64,000 nucleotides of DNA from Mycobacterium sp. EPa45 (GCF_001021385.1 NZ_CP011773.1:3286001-3350000); one strand, 5' to 3'. Shown: positions 33,164 through 42,971, numbered from the stretch's first letter. The notes: generated by a model from the sequence alone, not told the origin. Numbers and translations: made by a program.

Positions 33164-35733
33164 CAGATGATCCTCACGGATAGGTGAATTGCTGTTCCCC
33201 AGGCGTCGTGAGTGATGGCGACATCATCCATGAGCTCTCGCATGAAGGCGATGCCCCGGCCGCGGTTGGAGTGGCCTGCGGGTTGCGCGGGCTTCCATGA
33301 GCCCTTGTCGACGACGTCCAACTGGACCTGGTCGGCCTTGGCTGTTGCGGTCAGGCGGATTGTTCCTCCAGGGCCGTCCCGGTAACCGTGCTCAATCCCG
33401 TTGGCAACGGCTTCACCGGTGGCGATGAGCACGTTCATGGCTTGGCGAGGCTTCATTCCCGCCCGGGATAGCCAGTCGCGCAGGACAATACGAGTCCCGG
33501 CCAGACGATCGGCCTCGGCTGGAAACTCCAGCTCCAAGGCGGCCGGCTGGCGGTAAAGGAGGAACACGACGTCGTCCTGATAACCATCGCTCGGCGCGAG
33601 ACTGGACATGACATGGTCCGCGAGATCGTCCAGGACCAAAGCTTGCCCGTCGCGAATGAGGCCCGCAGCGCGGGAAATGCCATCCTCGAGTGGGCTGCTG
33701 CGGCGTTCGACCAGCCCGTCGGTGTAGAGCGCGAGGCTGGCACGGGCAGGCAGAGTGATGCGCGCTTCAGGGCGGGGCCAATCGTGTCGGATTCCCAATG
33801 CGATGGTGTGGCCACCGTCCAGCATTTGAGTGGTGCCGTCGGGGGCCACCACGATCGGCGGCGGATGTCCGGCACTGGAGTAGACCAACTCGCCGGTATC
33901 AGGGTTGAGCACCGCACACACCGCCGTGGTGCACTGGGCGCCGGGTAGTCGAGCCGCGAAGCGATCCAGCCCCGCCAACGCGACTGCCGGGCTGGGATTC
34001 TCGAACAGCAGCGCTCGGCAGGCGCTGCGGATCTGCCCCATCACTGTGGCCGCGGGCAAGCCGTGGCCGACACAGTCGCCGACCACCAACGCGATGCGCC
34101 CGTCATCGAGGGAGACGATGTCGTACCAGTCGCCACCCACCTGGAGCGGACGGCTCGCAGCCTGGTAACGCACCGCGAAACCGCTTGGTAAGTCGGAGGG
34201 TCCGAGGATCGCATGTTGCAGCGCTAATGCGGTTTCACGCTGCTGATCGACCCGGTGCACCCGCTGCAGCCCCTGCCCGAGACGGCCGGCGAGCACGGTC
34301 AACAAAGTCTGGTCCTCGAGGGTGAACTGCCGCTGCTCACTGAGCTCGATCCAGACCACGAGCACCCCATCCGGATGTTGCAGCGCGATGCCCGCGGCTC
34401 CGGACTGCACAGCATTCGGCGTCAAGAAATCTCCGTCACGCAATGACACGAGGATCTGTTGGGTGTCAGCCGGTAGATCACCCCAACGCACTGACCCGCC
34501 GGCCGCCGCGACGTGCGGCTCGCCATACGCGGTTTCCGATGGCGACCCGTATGTCGGAAAGGTGACCGTCAGAACTCGGCGGGCACGCCACAGTCGACGC
34601 AGTTCCTCGGCCGCGGCGAGCAAGGCGCCGCCGACGGTGTCGGCCCGGGCGAGCTCCTGATTGAGAGCGTGTTCACGACCCGCAGCCAGCGCCAGTGCAA
34701 TGGCGGCGTGACGAGCGAAATCGCTGACCAGATCCAAGTAGGCATCGTCGAAAGCGGGTTGATGAGGGCGACGCGCGACAGCGATCACTCCGAGCACCAC
34801 ATCATCGGCGATCAGGGGCATGACGATCGCCGAGCGATCACCAACGTCGGTGAACCCCTCAATCGGATACTGGAATGAATCCGTAATGAGCGGCTCACCA
34901 CGACGCGCAACACTGCCCGTGGTGGAGCCGTCCATCGGGACCTGCCGGCCAATCACTTCCGAGGAGTACCGACCCGCTGTCGCGGCCACGACGAGGGCGT
35001 CGACCTCGTCGCCGACCAGATCGGGCTCGGCCGGGACCAGCAAGATCGCCTGCTCGGCGTCGGCCAACTCAAGCGCCCGGTTGACGATGAGCTGCAACGG
35101 CCTTGTCTGCGGATCACCGGATAGGAGCGCAGCAGTGATCTCGCGGCTGGCCGTCATCCATTTCGCCGATTCACGCGCCCGCTCGAAAAGTCTCGCGTTG
35201 TCGATCGCGGCGGCCGCTGCGGTGGCCAATGCCCGCACTGCAGTCTCTTGGAAGGGGGCGAACACCCGGTCGGGCCGGTCGTCGATCAGATAGAGCGTGC
35301 CGAAATCATTGTCGCGCACGGTGATCGGCAGACCCAACAGCGTTCGCATCCACGGGGCATGTGCGTGCAGTTGAGCAGTCGCTGGCGAAGCCTGTACATC
35401 AGCAATCCGAAGGCCCGTACCCACCGGCAGATCGGCCAGCCGGCGCGCTGTGTCCGCGTCGATCCCCTCACGGACGGACGAGATCAAAATTCCGTCCGCC
35501 GCGCGGATACCGAGCGCCCCGTACTTCGCATCGGTGAGCTCCATCGCGGCGGTGACGATCCGCCGCAGTGTCACATCGAGATCCAGATCAGAGCCAATCT
35601 CTACGATGAGCCGAACCAGTTGTTCCATGCGGTCGCGAGCCGCCACCAGCTCGTCGAGTTCTGCATGCACCCTACCCACCAGCTCGCGCCAGCTTTGTCC
35701 GGTGAATGCAGGGCCTTCCCCATCGTCGACCAC
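33163..35733 (-). CDS. Multidomain GAF-GAF-PP2C(SpoIIE)-HATPase regulator
   Basis: About 856 aa. Order from the N-terminus: a GAF domain (about 35-185), a second GAF domain (about 205-360), a third weaker GAF-like segment (about 380-500), a PP2C/SpoIIE phosphatase (about 510-700, with VGGDWYD and GDCVGHG) and an RsbW-like histidine-kinase-type ATPase (about 730-850; GEAVANGIEHGYR, then SNRGRGIAFMREL). The GTG at 35733 is chosen for GGATAGG upstream; an in-frame TTG at 35808 is possible. Phosphatase and kinase activities toward STAS proteins are thus fused. It is coupled to the STAS gene by a one-base overlap, so it probably controls that protein in response to ligands of the GAF domains. Confidence 0.9.
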   Translation of the reverse strand: MVDDGEGPAFTGQSWRELVGRVHAELDELVAARDRMEQLVRLIVEIGSDLDLDVTLRRIVTAAMELTDAKYGALGIRAADGILISSVREGIDADTARRLADLPVGTGLRIADVQASPATAQLHAHAPWMRTLLGLPITVRDNDFGTLYLIDDRPDRVFAPFQETAVRALATAAAAAIDNARLFERARESAKWMTASREITAALLSGDPQTRPLQLIVNRALELADAEQAILLVPAEPDLVGDEVDALVVAATAGRYSSEVIGRQVPMDGSTTGSVARRGEPLITDSFQYPIEGFTDVGDRSAIVMPLIADDVVLGVIAVARRPHQPAFDDAYLDLVSDFARHAAIALALAAGREHALNQELARADTVGGALLAAAEELRRLWRARRVLTVTFPTYGSPSETAYGEPHVAAAGGSVRWGDLPADTQQILVSLRDGDFLTPNAVQSGAAGIALQHPDGVLVVWIELSEQRQFTLEDQTLLTVLAGRLGQGLQRVHRVDQQRETALALQHAILGPSDLPSGFAVRYQAASRPLQVGGDWYDIVSLDDGRIALVVGDCVGHGLPAATVMGQIRSACRALLFENPSPAVALAGLDRFAARLPGAQCTTAVCAVLNPDTGELVYSSAGHPPPIVVAPDGTTQMLDGGHTIALGIRHDWPRPEARITLPARASLALYTDGLVERRSSPLEDGISRAAGLIRDGQALVLDDLADHVMSSLAPSDGYQDDVVFLLYRQPAALELEFPAEADRLAGTRIVLRDWLSRAGMKPRQAMNVLIATGEAVANGIEHGYRDGPGGTIRLTATAKADQVQLDVVDKGSWKPAQPAGHSNRGRGIAFMRELMDDVAITHDAWGTAIHLSVRII

Positions 35734-36018
35734 GAGTTCGAACCTATCCGCCCGGCGGCAGCGAAATACGTCGCTCGGCCGAACCGGGAATTCTGGGGTG
35801 CGACACAATTTCGGCCATCACCACATGGTTGCCGCTTGTCGGGCGATTAAACGCCGTTAATATCCGGCCCTCGGGCGGCTCCTGAGTGGCATGGGGCATC
35901 CCGGTGTCCCTGGCGGACCTGGCGTTGATTCCAGAATTGAGTAGTGAACTACCCAATCCCGCGCGTGGTGGGTCCTTGATCGTGGACGAGGACGGGCACG
36001 GCGGACCGGGAGGACACT

Positions 36019-37320
36019 ATGACCACACTCGACTGGGGTATCGCGCACCGTGCAAACGGCACGCCACCGCCCGACATCCCCTTGAGTGACATCGACCTGG
36101 GCTCCCTCGATTTCTGGCGATGGGACGACGACCGCCGTGACGGCGCATTCGCCACGCTGCGCCGGGAAGCGCCCGTGGCGTTCTTCGAGGCCGCGACGGT
36201 AGCCGGATTCGAGTCGGGTCCCGGGCACTGGGCGCTGACGTCGTACGACCATGTGCACCATGCGAGCCGACACCCCGAAGTGTTCAGCTCGGTCCCCACC
36301 AGCGTGTCGTTGAGCGAAATCGACCCCGCGGTTGCGGAGTTCAGCGGGTCGATGATCAACCTCGATGACCCGCGCCACCACCGCCTTCGATCGATAGTCA
36401 ATCGGGCGTTCACCCCCAAGATGGTGGCCCGCATCGATGAGAGCGTGCGACAGCGGGCGCGGCAGCTGGTGAGCGACATGGTGACCAACCACCCCGACGG
36501 AGAGGCGGACTTCGTCGAATACCTGTCGGGTCCGTTTCCGCTGCAGATCATCTGCGACATGATGGGCATCCCCGAAGCGGACCAGCAGAAGGTCTTCCAC
36601 TGGACATCGGTCGCCCTGGGAATCGGTGACGAAGAAGTGTCCTCCGACCACGACGAGGTGATTCAGGTGATACTGGATCTCGCTGCTTACGGCGTCGAGT
36701 TGGCCGAGTCCCGCCGCGCGGCTCCCGCTGACGATCTGACCTCCAGCCTGGTTTCGGCGGAGGTCGACGGCGAGCAGCTGTCGTCTGCGGAGATCGCTTC
36801 GTTCTTCATGCTGTTGTCCGCGGCCGGTAACGAGACCACCCGCAACGCCATCAGCCACGGCATGGTCGCATTGAGCCGGTATCCCGACGCGCGGGCGACG
36901 TGGTGGGCCGATTTCGACGCCGTCGCGCCCACCGCCGTCGAGGAGATCGTCCGGTGGGCCAGTCCGGTGATCTTCATGCGACGCAATCTGAGACAGGACG
37001 TCGAACTCGGCGGCGTACGCATGAAGGCCGGCGACAAGGTTTCGATGTGGTACAACTCGGCCAACCGCGACGAAGCCACGTTTGACAATCCATGGTTGTT
37101 CGACGTCACCCGAAATCCCAACCCCCACTTCGGTTACGGCGGTGGTGGAGCGCACTTCTGCCTGGGCGCCAACCTGGCGCGGCGCGAGATCCGGGTGCTG
37201 TTCGAAGAGTTGCACCGCCAAATCCCCGATATCGCCGCTGTCGACGAACCGGCCATCTTGTCGTCGGCGTTCCTTCACGGCATCAAGCGACTACCTGTCC
37301 GCTGGACGCCGCCGGGTTAA
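36019..37320 (+). CDS. Cytochrome P450 (CYP124/125/142-like)
   Basis: A 433-aa P450 with the I-helix AAGNETTRN, the ExxR segment EEIVRWA and the heme loop FGYGGGGAHFCLG. The closing block HGIKRLPVRWTPPG and NLARREIRVLFEEL match mycobacterial P450s that oxidise cholesterol or methyl-branched lipids (the CYP124/125/142 group). The ATG has GGGAGGA upstream. Substrate not determinable. No ferredoxin is adjacent. About 285 bases to the left lie between this gene and the divergent regulator, with no extra gene seen. Confidence 0.92.
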   Translation: MTTLDWGIAHRANGTPPPDIPLSDIDLGSLDFWRWDDDRRDGAFATLRREAPVAFFEAATVAGFESGPGHWALTSYDHVHHASRHPEVFSSVPTSVSLSEIDPAVAEFSGSMINLDDPRHHRLRSIVNRAFTPKMVARIDESVRQRARQLVSDMVTNHPDGEADFVEYLSGPFPLQIICDMMGIPEADQQKVFHWTSVALGIGDEEVSSDHDEVIQVILDLAAYGVELAESRRAAPADDLTSSLVSAEVDGEQLSSAEIASFFMLLSAAGNETTRNAISHGMVALSRYPDARATWWADFDAVAPTAVEEIVRWASPVIFMRRNLRQDVELGGVRMKAGDKVSMWYNSANRDEATFDNPWLFDVTRNPNPHFGYGGGGAHFCLGANLARREIRVLFEELHRQIPDIAAVDEPAILSSAFLHGIKRLPVRWTPPG

Positions 37321-37455
37321 CCGCATGCGGGGGTATCCCCTGCCGACATCGTGCCGCCACGGGCGGGTAACGATCCGAACTCATCTTGAGTCGATACCGG
37401 ACTCGATCAGCGTGGTTCCACCGTTAACAGCAGTCACATCGTTAACATCGCGCGG

Positions 37456-38241
37456 GTGCATGATTTGCCCGATGCCAGCCGTGCGGTCAATCGGCGCGAC
37501 GCGCTGCGCTATGCCGGTGCGTTGGCCGGCCTTGGTGCCGCTTCGCTGTGTTGGGGCACTCCCGAGGCGGCCGCCGCGGCTCCCACACTGATCGACTTCG
37601 CCGCCAAACAGATCCCTGCCGAGCACATCCGCGCTGCGGGCCACGCGGGTGTCGTTAACTACGTCTCGACATCGCGTCCGGGCTCCTCTTTCGGCGCCAA
37701 GCCGATAACTCTGCCCTACGCCCAGTCCCTGACCGCCGCGGGCCTGGTGATCGTCAGCAACTATCAGTACGGAAAGCCGGGCGGTACGGCGCCGTCGGAC
37801 TTCCTGCGCGGCTACGCCGGCGGCATCGCGGACGCGCGCGCCGCCTGGCAGCTGCACACCGCCGCGGGCGGTGGCCAGAGCGCGCCGGTCTTCTTCACCA
37901 TCGACGAGGACATCAGTCGTGACACTTGGAATCGCGTTGCACTGCAATGGTTTCGCGGCATCAACTCCGTGCTCGGAGTGCAGCGCACCGGGGTCTACGG
38001 CGGCATCGACGTGTGTCAGTGGGCCTTGGCGGATGGCGTGATCGGACGGTCGAGCACGCCCGGCCGTGTCTGGGCCTGGCAGACCAAGGCCTGGTCGGGC
38101 AACCGAGTCCATCCCGCTGCCGTCCTCTATCAGCGCATCGTGAGCACGGCGTCGAACCCCGGTCCGCTGGTCGGCGGCCTCGAAGTCGATGTGAACGACG
38201 CCCTGGCCTCCGATGTCGGCCAGTGGAACCTGCACCGCTGA
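37456..38241 (+). CDS. Tat-exported DUF1906 glycoside-hydrolase-like protein (Rv2525c type)
   Basis: A 261-aa protein with a Tat-type signal (RRDALRYAGALAGLG, ending near GTPEAAAAA) and a DUF1906 TIM-barrel-like domain (GVVNYVSTSRPGSSFG, TAAGLVIVSNYQYGKP, VFFTIDEDISRDTW). Architecture and length match M. tuberculosis Rv2525c, a Tat substrate implicated in cell-wall function. The GTG at 37456 is the chosen start. An acidic pair in FTIDEDIS could be catalytic, but no glycosidase activity is proven for the family. Confidence 0.85.
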   Translation: MHDLPDASRAVNRRDALRYAGALAGLGAASLCWGTPEAAAAAPTLIDFAAKQIPAEHIRAAGHAGVVNYVSTSRPGSSFGAKPITLPYAQSLTAAGLVIVSNYQYGKPGGTAPSDFLRGYAGGIADARAAWQLHTAAGGGQSAPVFFTIDEDISRDTWNRVALQWFRGINSVLGVQRTGVYGGIDVCQWALADGVIGRSSTPGRVWAWQTKAWSGNRVHPAAVLYQRIVSTASNPGPLVGGLEVDVNDALASDVGQWNLHR

Positions 38242-38385
38242 CTTTGCGCTGGCACCCAGTCGAGGAATTGCCCGACCGCGTCGGCCTTCATCGTCGCGAT
38301 CGGCGAAGGACCAAGGTAGAACTGACGATTCACCTCGCGCGGACAAACTGAAAGCGGATCCTCCGGCCGCGGATCTCCGGCGAGG

Positions 38386-38481
38386 TCAGGCGGCCTCTTG
38401 GCCTGTCGGGATCGCGCACGACGCACAGTCGGGGCTGTCGATGTCGAGTTGCCCGCAGGTCGGGCAGATGAACGGAATCAT
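38386..38481 (-). CDS. 31-aa zinc-knuckle microprotein
   Basis: A tiny gene whose product has two CxxC knuckles, C6-P-T-C9 and C19-A-S-C22, the pattern of a rubredoxin- or zinc-ribbon-like Zn site. The ATG at 38481 has GAAGGAAA six bases upstream and the frame ends in TGA after GQEAA. The cysteines, spacing and good ribosome site make a real gene likely despite its length. It lies 98 bases after an SDR gene on the same strand. Partner unknown. Confidence 0.65.
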   Translation of the reverse strand: MIPFICPTCGQLDIDSPDCASCAIPTGQEAA

Positions 38482-38579
38482 GAGGTTTCCTTCGTCTCGC
38501 GGTCCGACGCCGGCTTACTTCGACGTTGGCGCGTTTTTACCCCGCGCCGTCGTGCTCGAAACGTTATCGGCGAGACCGG

Positions 38580-39371
38580 CTACCCCAGGGTGTTCCGGAA
38601 TCGGCGCATCCCGGCGATCCAGCGCCCATAGTCGGCGCCCTTCTGCCGGTACATGGTCAGCACCTCGGGATGCGGCAGCACCAGGAACGTGCCATCGGCG
38701 ATGGCCTGGACGACGAGGGCGGCCACGGCGTCCGGGTCGATCACGGCGCCCGCACTGGTGACGGAGGCACCCGCCAGTCGGATCTCGTCATCCGGCGATT
38801 CGGCCATGCCGCGCAATAGTGGAGTGTCCACCCCCATCGGGCATACGCAGCTCACGCCAATCCCCTTGTCTCCGTAGCAAATGGACAACCATTCGGCGAA
38901 CCCGACGGCGGCATGCTTGGTCACGCTGTACGGTGCCGCGCCCAGCTGAGTGAGCAGGCCGGCGGCCGACGCGACGGCGACGAAGTGTCCGCTACCGCGC
39001 TCAAGCCATTCCGGCACAAGAGCTTTCGCTGCACGGATGTGGGCGCGCAGGTTTACATCGATGATCCGATCCCACGCCGCTTCATCGTCGCCGAGTCCGG
39101 ATTCGCCGGCAATGCCGGCATTGGCGACGAAGATGTCTACCGGTCCGAACGCGTTGCGTGCGGTGTCGAGGAGGGTGGCGATACCGTCGACGCTCGAGGC
39201 GTCTGCCGCCACCCCGACGCCCCCGGTCACTGCGGCCGTCTCGGCGACCGTGTCGGCATGGACGTCACCGACCACGACCGAGGAACCGGCCGCTGCCAGT
39301 GCCACCGCAATGGCCCTGCCGATACCCGAGCCCGCTCCGGTGATCACTGCTATCGATCCGTCGATGTGCAC
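38580..39371 (-). CDS. Short-chain dehydrogenase/reductase
   Basis: A 263-aa classical SDR. Cofactor motif TGAGSGIG, then NAGIAG, catalytic Ser in VASAAGL and YSVTK. The GTG at 39371 is the start, with ACAGG upstream; longer open frames upstream are not SDR sequence. The long C-terminal segment after the active site (PHPEVLTMYRQKG) fits SDRs of lipid or steroid metabolism. Substrate unknown. Confidence 0.88.
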   Translation of the reverse strand: MHIDGSIAVITGAGSGIGRAIAVALAAAGSSVVVGDVHADTVAETAAVTGGVGVAADASSVDGIATLLDTARNAFGPVDIFVANAGIAGESGLGDDEAAWDRIIDVNLRAHIRAAKALVPEWLERGSGHFVAVASAAGLLTQLGAAPYSVTKHAAVGFAEWLSICYGDKGIGVSCVCPMGVDTPLLRGMAESPDDEIRLAGASVTSAGAVIDPDAVAALVVQAIADGTFLVLPHPEVLTMYRQKGADYGRWIAGMRRFRNTLG

Positions 39372-39581
39372 GGGGACCTGTCTAGCGCACCGGAGAGGGT
39401 CGAGTGCCCCTTTCGCGAGCACGTGCACTACCGAACGTTGCTGTTGACAGTAATTAGCGCAGTTTTTCGAGCATCTGACTGGTGGTTTGCTTTTGTTCTT
39501 CTTTGCGCATCCGTTATTCTTGCTGAGGCCTTTGGTTGTCCCGGAGAGTTGTGCCACCGGACGGTGCAGGAAGGGGCCTCG

Positions 39582-41957
39582 ATGCCCAAGACCGGCCGGG
39601 TCGCAATCGGTGCTTCGGTGATTTTCGCTGCGTTCGTGGTCTGGATCTTGAGTGGCTGGTCGCAGGGAGCGGCGGTCACGGCGGTCGACGACATCGTGTT
39701 CGTCGTGCTGAGTCTTGCGGGCGCTGTCTTCACCGCCCTGGCGGCGCGAGCAGTACACGGGCGGATGCGCGTCGCGTGGGCCGCCATGACGATCGGAATG
39801 GTGGGCTGGGCGCTCGGCGAGGTGCTGTGGGCGTACTACGACCTGGCTCTCGACGAACCGCCATTCCCGTCACTGGCCGATGCGGCGTATCTGGTCATGC
39901 CGGTCGGCTTCTGCGTGGGTTTGCTGCTATTCCCCGCCGACAGCCGCCAGTCGCGGGGACGAACGTTGCTCGACGGGGTGATCGTGGCAGGGTCGCTCTT
40001 CCTGGTGAGCTGGGTGACCATCTTGAGCCCCATCTACTCGGCCGGCGCGGAGAGCGCGACGGCGATGATCATTTCGCTGGCGTATCCGCTCTCGGATGTG
40101 GTGATCCTGACCATGGCGGCGATCGCGTGGCTGCGGGCGGCCGCTGACCAGCGTCGGGTGCTGAACGTGCTGACCTTGGCGATGCTCTTCATCGCAGTGT
40201 CCGACAGCGGCTTCGCCTACCTTTCAGCGAAGGACGGCTACTCCAGCGGAGGTCTGATCGACGTCGGATGGGTTGCCGGTCTACTGCTGATCATGGTCGC
40301 GGCCACGGCCAGTCGTGACGAGGTCCTCCTATCGAAGCCGCGAGCCGAAGTCACAAGCTGGGCTTCGGTCTGGTTTCCCTATGCTCCGCTGCTCGTGGCC
40401 GGCCTCGTGGCGGCTGCCGAACCAGCCACTGTGTTTCAAACCCCACTGGTGGGAACCGTGGGAACGCTGCTGATGGCTGCGGTGCTGGGTCGGCAGTACT
40501 TGGCGGTCACGGAGAACCGCCGGCTGTTGGCGACCGTGGCCGAACAGGCGCTACGGGACCCGTTGACGGGCCTGGCCAACCGGACGATGTTCTCCGACCG
40601 TCTCGAGGAGGCGATGCAGCGCCGTGAACGCGACGGTGGGACGGTGGCGTTGATCATCCTGGACCTCAACGATTTCAAGCGCGTCAACGACACTCTGGGC
40701 CACCCAGCCGGTGACGAACTGTTGAACCGGGCCGGCGAACGGATTCTGGGTTGCGTCCGCAACAGTGACACTGTCGCCCGTCTCGGCGGCGACGAGTTCG
40801 TCGTGCTCATCGACGACGACACCTTGCGCGAGCACGCCGATCAGATCGCGAAGCGGGTGGCGGAGTCCTTCGACAAACCATTCACCATCGACGGCCAAGA
40901 GCTGTTCATCAGGCCCAGCGTCGGGCTGGCGGTGGCGGGCGCCGACGAACCCGAGATAGCGGCCGGGGACCTGGTCAAACGGGCTGACACGGCGATGTAC
41001 GCGGCCAAGAAGACGCGCACCGCCGGCGTGCAGAGGTACACCGATGATCTGCAGCTGACCACCTCGCCCGCCAACGGCCTGATCAACCGGTTGCACAGCA
41101 CCCCCTCGCCTGAGGATGCCGCCGCGATGCAGCTGCTCGGTGAATTGCGCCAAGCCATCGATTCCGTCGAGCTCACGTTGGCTTACCAGCCCAAGTTCAA
41201 CCTGATCACCGGCCAGATGGTCGGTGTCGAAGCCTTGATCCGCTGGCCGCACCACCGGCGCGGTCTGCTCAGTCCCGACGATTTCCTGCCCTTGGTTCGA
41301 CACCACGGTCTGATGCGGCCGGTTACCGATCTGGTGATCGACACCGCACTCGACGCCGCGCAGAGGTGGCATCAGGCGGCAGTGCAGTTGCCTGTGGCGG
41401 TGAACATGTCGGCACCGCTGCTGGCCGACCCGCACCTGCCCGCCCGCATCCGTCGATCCTTGGCCGACCGCAGCCTGCCGGCGAGCGCGCTGACCGTCGA
41501 GATCACCGAGGACCTGGTGCTCGGCAACATGGAGGGCACCCGTGATGTCCTGAACCAATTGCGCCGCAATGGTATTCGTATCGCCATAGATGACTTCGGC
41601 ACCGGCTACTCCACCTTGTCCTATCTGTGCGAACTGCCTGTCGACGAGGTCAAGCTGGACCGACGGCTCGTCGTGCAGATCATGGACGACATCCGAGTGG
41701 CGACCGTGGTCCGCGCGTTGATCGCGCTCGCGCACGAACTGGGCTTGATCGTCGTGGCCGAGGGAGTCGAGGACGCCGAAATCGCAGCATGCCTCATCGA
41801 ATTCGGCTGCGATGTGGTGCAGGGCTTCTACTTCAGCGTTCCGTTGTCCGCCGACGAGGTGCTGCGGCTGGCTGCCGGTCCCGACGCCGCCTCGCCGGGC
41901 GAGAGCCCTGTGACGCTGGGAACACACCCTGCTCGATCCAGGCTTGATTTGGGATGA
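39582..41957 (+). CDS. Membrane GGDEF-EAL c-di-GMP protein (1)
   Basis: A 791-aa protein. Residues about 10-290 contain eight or nine membrane segments. A GGDEF domain follows (about 310-475, RLGGDEFVVL, active-site motif intact) and then an EAL domain (about 495-745). The EAL set is complete: EALIRW, NMS, EITED, DDFGTG, VKLDR, AEGVED and QGF. It could therefore both make and degrade c-di-GMP. The ATG at 39582 has AGGAAGGGG upstream; a much longer open frame to the left is a shadow of the SDR. A second such gene is at 44223-46493. Confidence 0.95.
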   Translation: MPKTGRVAIGASVIFAAFVVWILSGWSQGAAVTAVDDIVFVVLSLAGAVFTALAARAVHGRMRVAWAAMTIGMVGWALGEVLWAYYDLALDEPPFPSLADAAYLVMPVGFCVGLLLFPADSRQSRGRTLLDGVIVAGSLFLVSWVTILSPIYSAGAESATAMIISLAYPLSDVVILTMAAIAWLRAAADQRRVLNVLTLAMLFIAVSDSGFAYLSAKDGYSSGGLIDVGWVAGLLLIMVAATASRDEVLLSKPRAEVTSWASVWFPYAPLLVAGLVAAAEPATVFQTPLVGTVGTLLMAAVLGRQYLAVTENRRLLATVAEQALRDPLTGLANRTMFSDRLEEAMQRRERDGGTVALIILDLNDFKRVNDTLGHPAGDELLNRAGERILGCVRNSDTVARLGGDEFVVLIDDDTLREHADQIAKRVAESFDKPFTIDGQELFIRPSVGLAVAGADEPEIAAGDLVKRADTAMYAAKKTRTAGVQRYTDDLQLTTSPANGLINRLHSTPSPEDAAAMQLLGELRQAIDSVELTLAYQPKFNLITGQMVGVEALIRWPHHRRGLLSPDDFLPLVRHHGLMRPVTDLVIDTALDAAQRWHQAAVQLPVAVNMSAPLLADPHLPARIRRSLADRSLPASALTVEITEDLVLGNMEGTRDVLNQLRRNGIRIAIDDFGTGYSTLSYLCELPVDEVKLDRRLVVQIMDDIRVATVVRALIALAHELGLIVVAEGVEDAEIAACLIEFGCDVVQGFYFSVPLSADEVLRLAAGPDAASPGESPVTLGTHPARSRLDLG

Positions 41958-41993
41958 TGGAAGGGCGATAACCGCTTGGGCGAGGAGGTTGCG

Positions 41994-42437
41994 ATGACGC
42001 CGACTCACAATCCGCCGAGCGCGCCTGTGCTGTTGTACGACGGGGTGTGCGGTGTGTGCAACAGCGCAGTGCGCACCATTCTTCGATACGACGATCACGG
42101 AACCCTACGGTTCGCCGCTTTGGACAGCGATTTCGCCCGCGAGACGATCTCGCGGCATCCCGAGATAGCGGGTCTCGATACCGCCGTGTTCGTACGCGAC
42201 CCGGGGCAACCCAGCGAGAGGGTGTATCTGCGGTCTGCAGCGCTGCTGCGGATCGCGGAGTACCTGGGGGGCTGGTGGCGATTGGCCTTGGCGGCATACG
42301 TGATCCCGGCGGCAGCGCGCGATTGGCTCTACGGTCGGTTTGCCGCCGTGCGGTATCGCGTCGGGGGCCGATACGACACCTGTCCCATACCGCCAGCTGA
42401 TGTGCGGACACGCTTCCTCGACACCACCTACGGCTGA
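41994..42437 (+). CDS. DCC-family thiol-disulfide oxidoreductase
   Basis: A 147-aa DUF393/DCC protein; the family signature DGVCGVCNSAVR carries the eponymous CxxC near the N-terminus. The rest fits (VYLRSAALLRIAEYLGGWW and a C-terminal RYRVGGRYDTCPIPP with further cysteine). The ATG at 41994 follows GAGGAGG. It starts 36 bases after the GGDEF-EAL stop and may be cotranscribed with it. Activity unproven for most members. Confidence 0.9.
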   Translation: MTPTHNPPSAPVLLYDGVCGVCNSAVRTILRYDDHGTLRFAALDSDFARETISRHPEIAGLDTAVFVRDPGQPSERVYLRSAALLRIAEYLGGWWRLALAAYVIPAAARDWLYGRFAAVRYRVGGRYDTCPIPPADVRTRFLDTTYG

Positions 42438-42539
42438 GCCGAGCACGCGATTGGGCCTCGGCGCGCAATCAATCGACCCCCTCGTCGATCGTCGATCAGC
42501 CTTCGCTAGCGTCACGTGAACATACGAACGGAGGTTCAC

Positions 42540-42938
42540 ATGGCCGGGCGCATACCGATGGTCGATTACCTGGTGCTCGACGACGGTGAACCGCACCTCG
42601 TGGCACATGAATGCACGACCTGCGGTGCTCGGTTCTTCGACCGGCGCAATGCGTGTGCGAAATGTTTCGCCACCGATTTCACTCTCGTCCCCGTCGCCAA
42701 CGAAGGCACGGTGCGCGCGTTCACCATCGTCACCTTCGCCGCGCCGGGCGTGCCTGTCCCCTTCGTCGCAGCCGTCGTCGACTGTGACGGCACTCAGGTG
42801 CGCGCCAACCTCGTCAACGTCGAGCCCGACCCGGAACACATCCATGACGGGATGAACGTGCGCCTGAGCACCTACTCGCTCGGCGGCGACACGAACGGAA
42901 CCGAGGCCGTCGGGTTCGGCTTCGAGCCCGTCGCCTGA
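42540..42938 (+). CDS. DUF35 OB-fold acyl-CoA-associated protein
   Basis: A 132-aa protein with an N-terminal zinc ribbon (CTTC at about 21-24 and CAKC at about 37-40) and an OB-fold domain (VAAVVDCDGTQVRANLVNVEPD cut into its strands). The ATG at 42540 has GGAGG upstream. It is paired with the thiolase 33 bases downstream. In steroid and lipid catabolism such DUF35 proteins form complexes with SCP-x-type thiolases or aldolases and help bind acyl-CoA; a similar complex is likely here. Confidence 0.9.
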   Translation: MAGRIPMVDYLVLDDGEPHLVAHECTTCGARFFDRRNACAKCFATDFTLVPVANEGTVRAFTIVTFAAPGVPVPFVAAVVDCDGTQVRANLVNVEPDPEHIHDGMNVRLSTYSLGGDTNGTEAVGFGFEPVA

Positions 42939-42971
42939 CTCCCCACCACTGAACCGCTGCAAGGAGATGTC

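Noticed and set aside
35857..37278. 473-codon minus-strand frame
   Set aside because: Antisense to the P450, whose heme and ExxR motifs are clear.
37328..37340. GGGGTATCCCC, considered as a SigF-type -10 element
   Set aside because: The matching GTTT -35 element is not at the required spacing, and the sequence is a simple GC palindrome after the P450 stop.
38913..39581. Very long upstream extension of the first GGDEF-EAL frame (to a 1,014-codon ORF)
   Set aside because: The extension lies antisense to a clear SDR gene, while a strong Shine-Dalgarno (AGGAAGGGG) precedes the ATG at 39582.
40551..42098. 515-codon minus-strand frame
   Set aside because: Antisense shadow of the GGDEF-EAL gene; no domain content.
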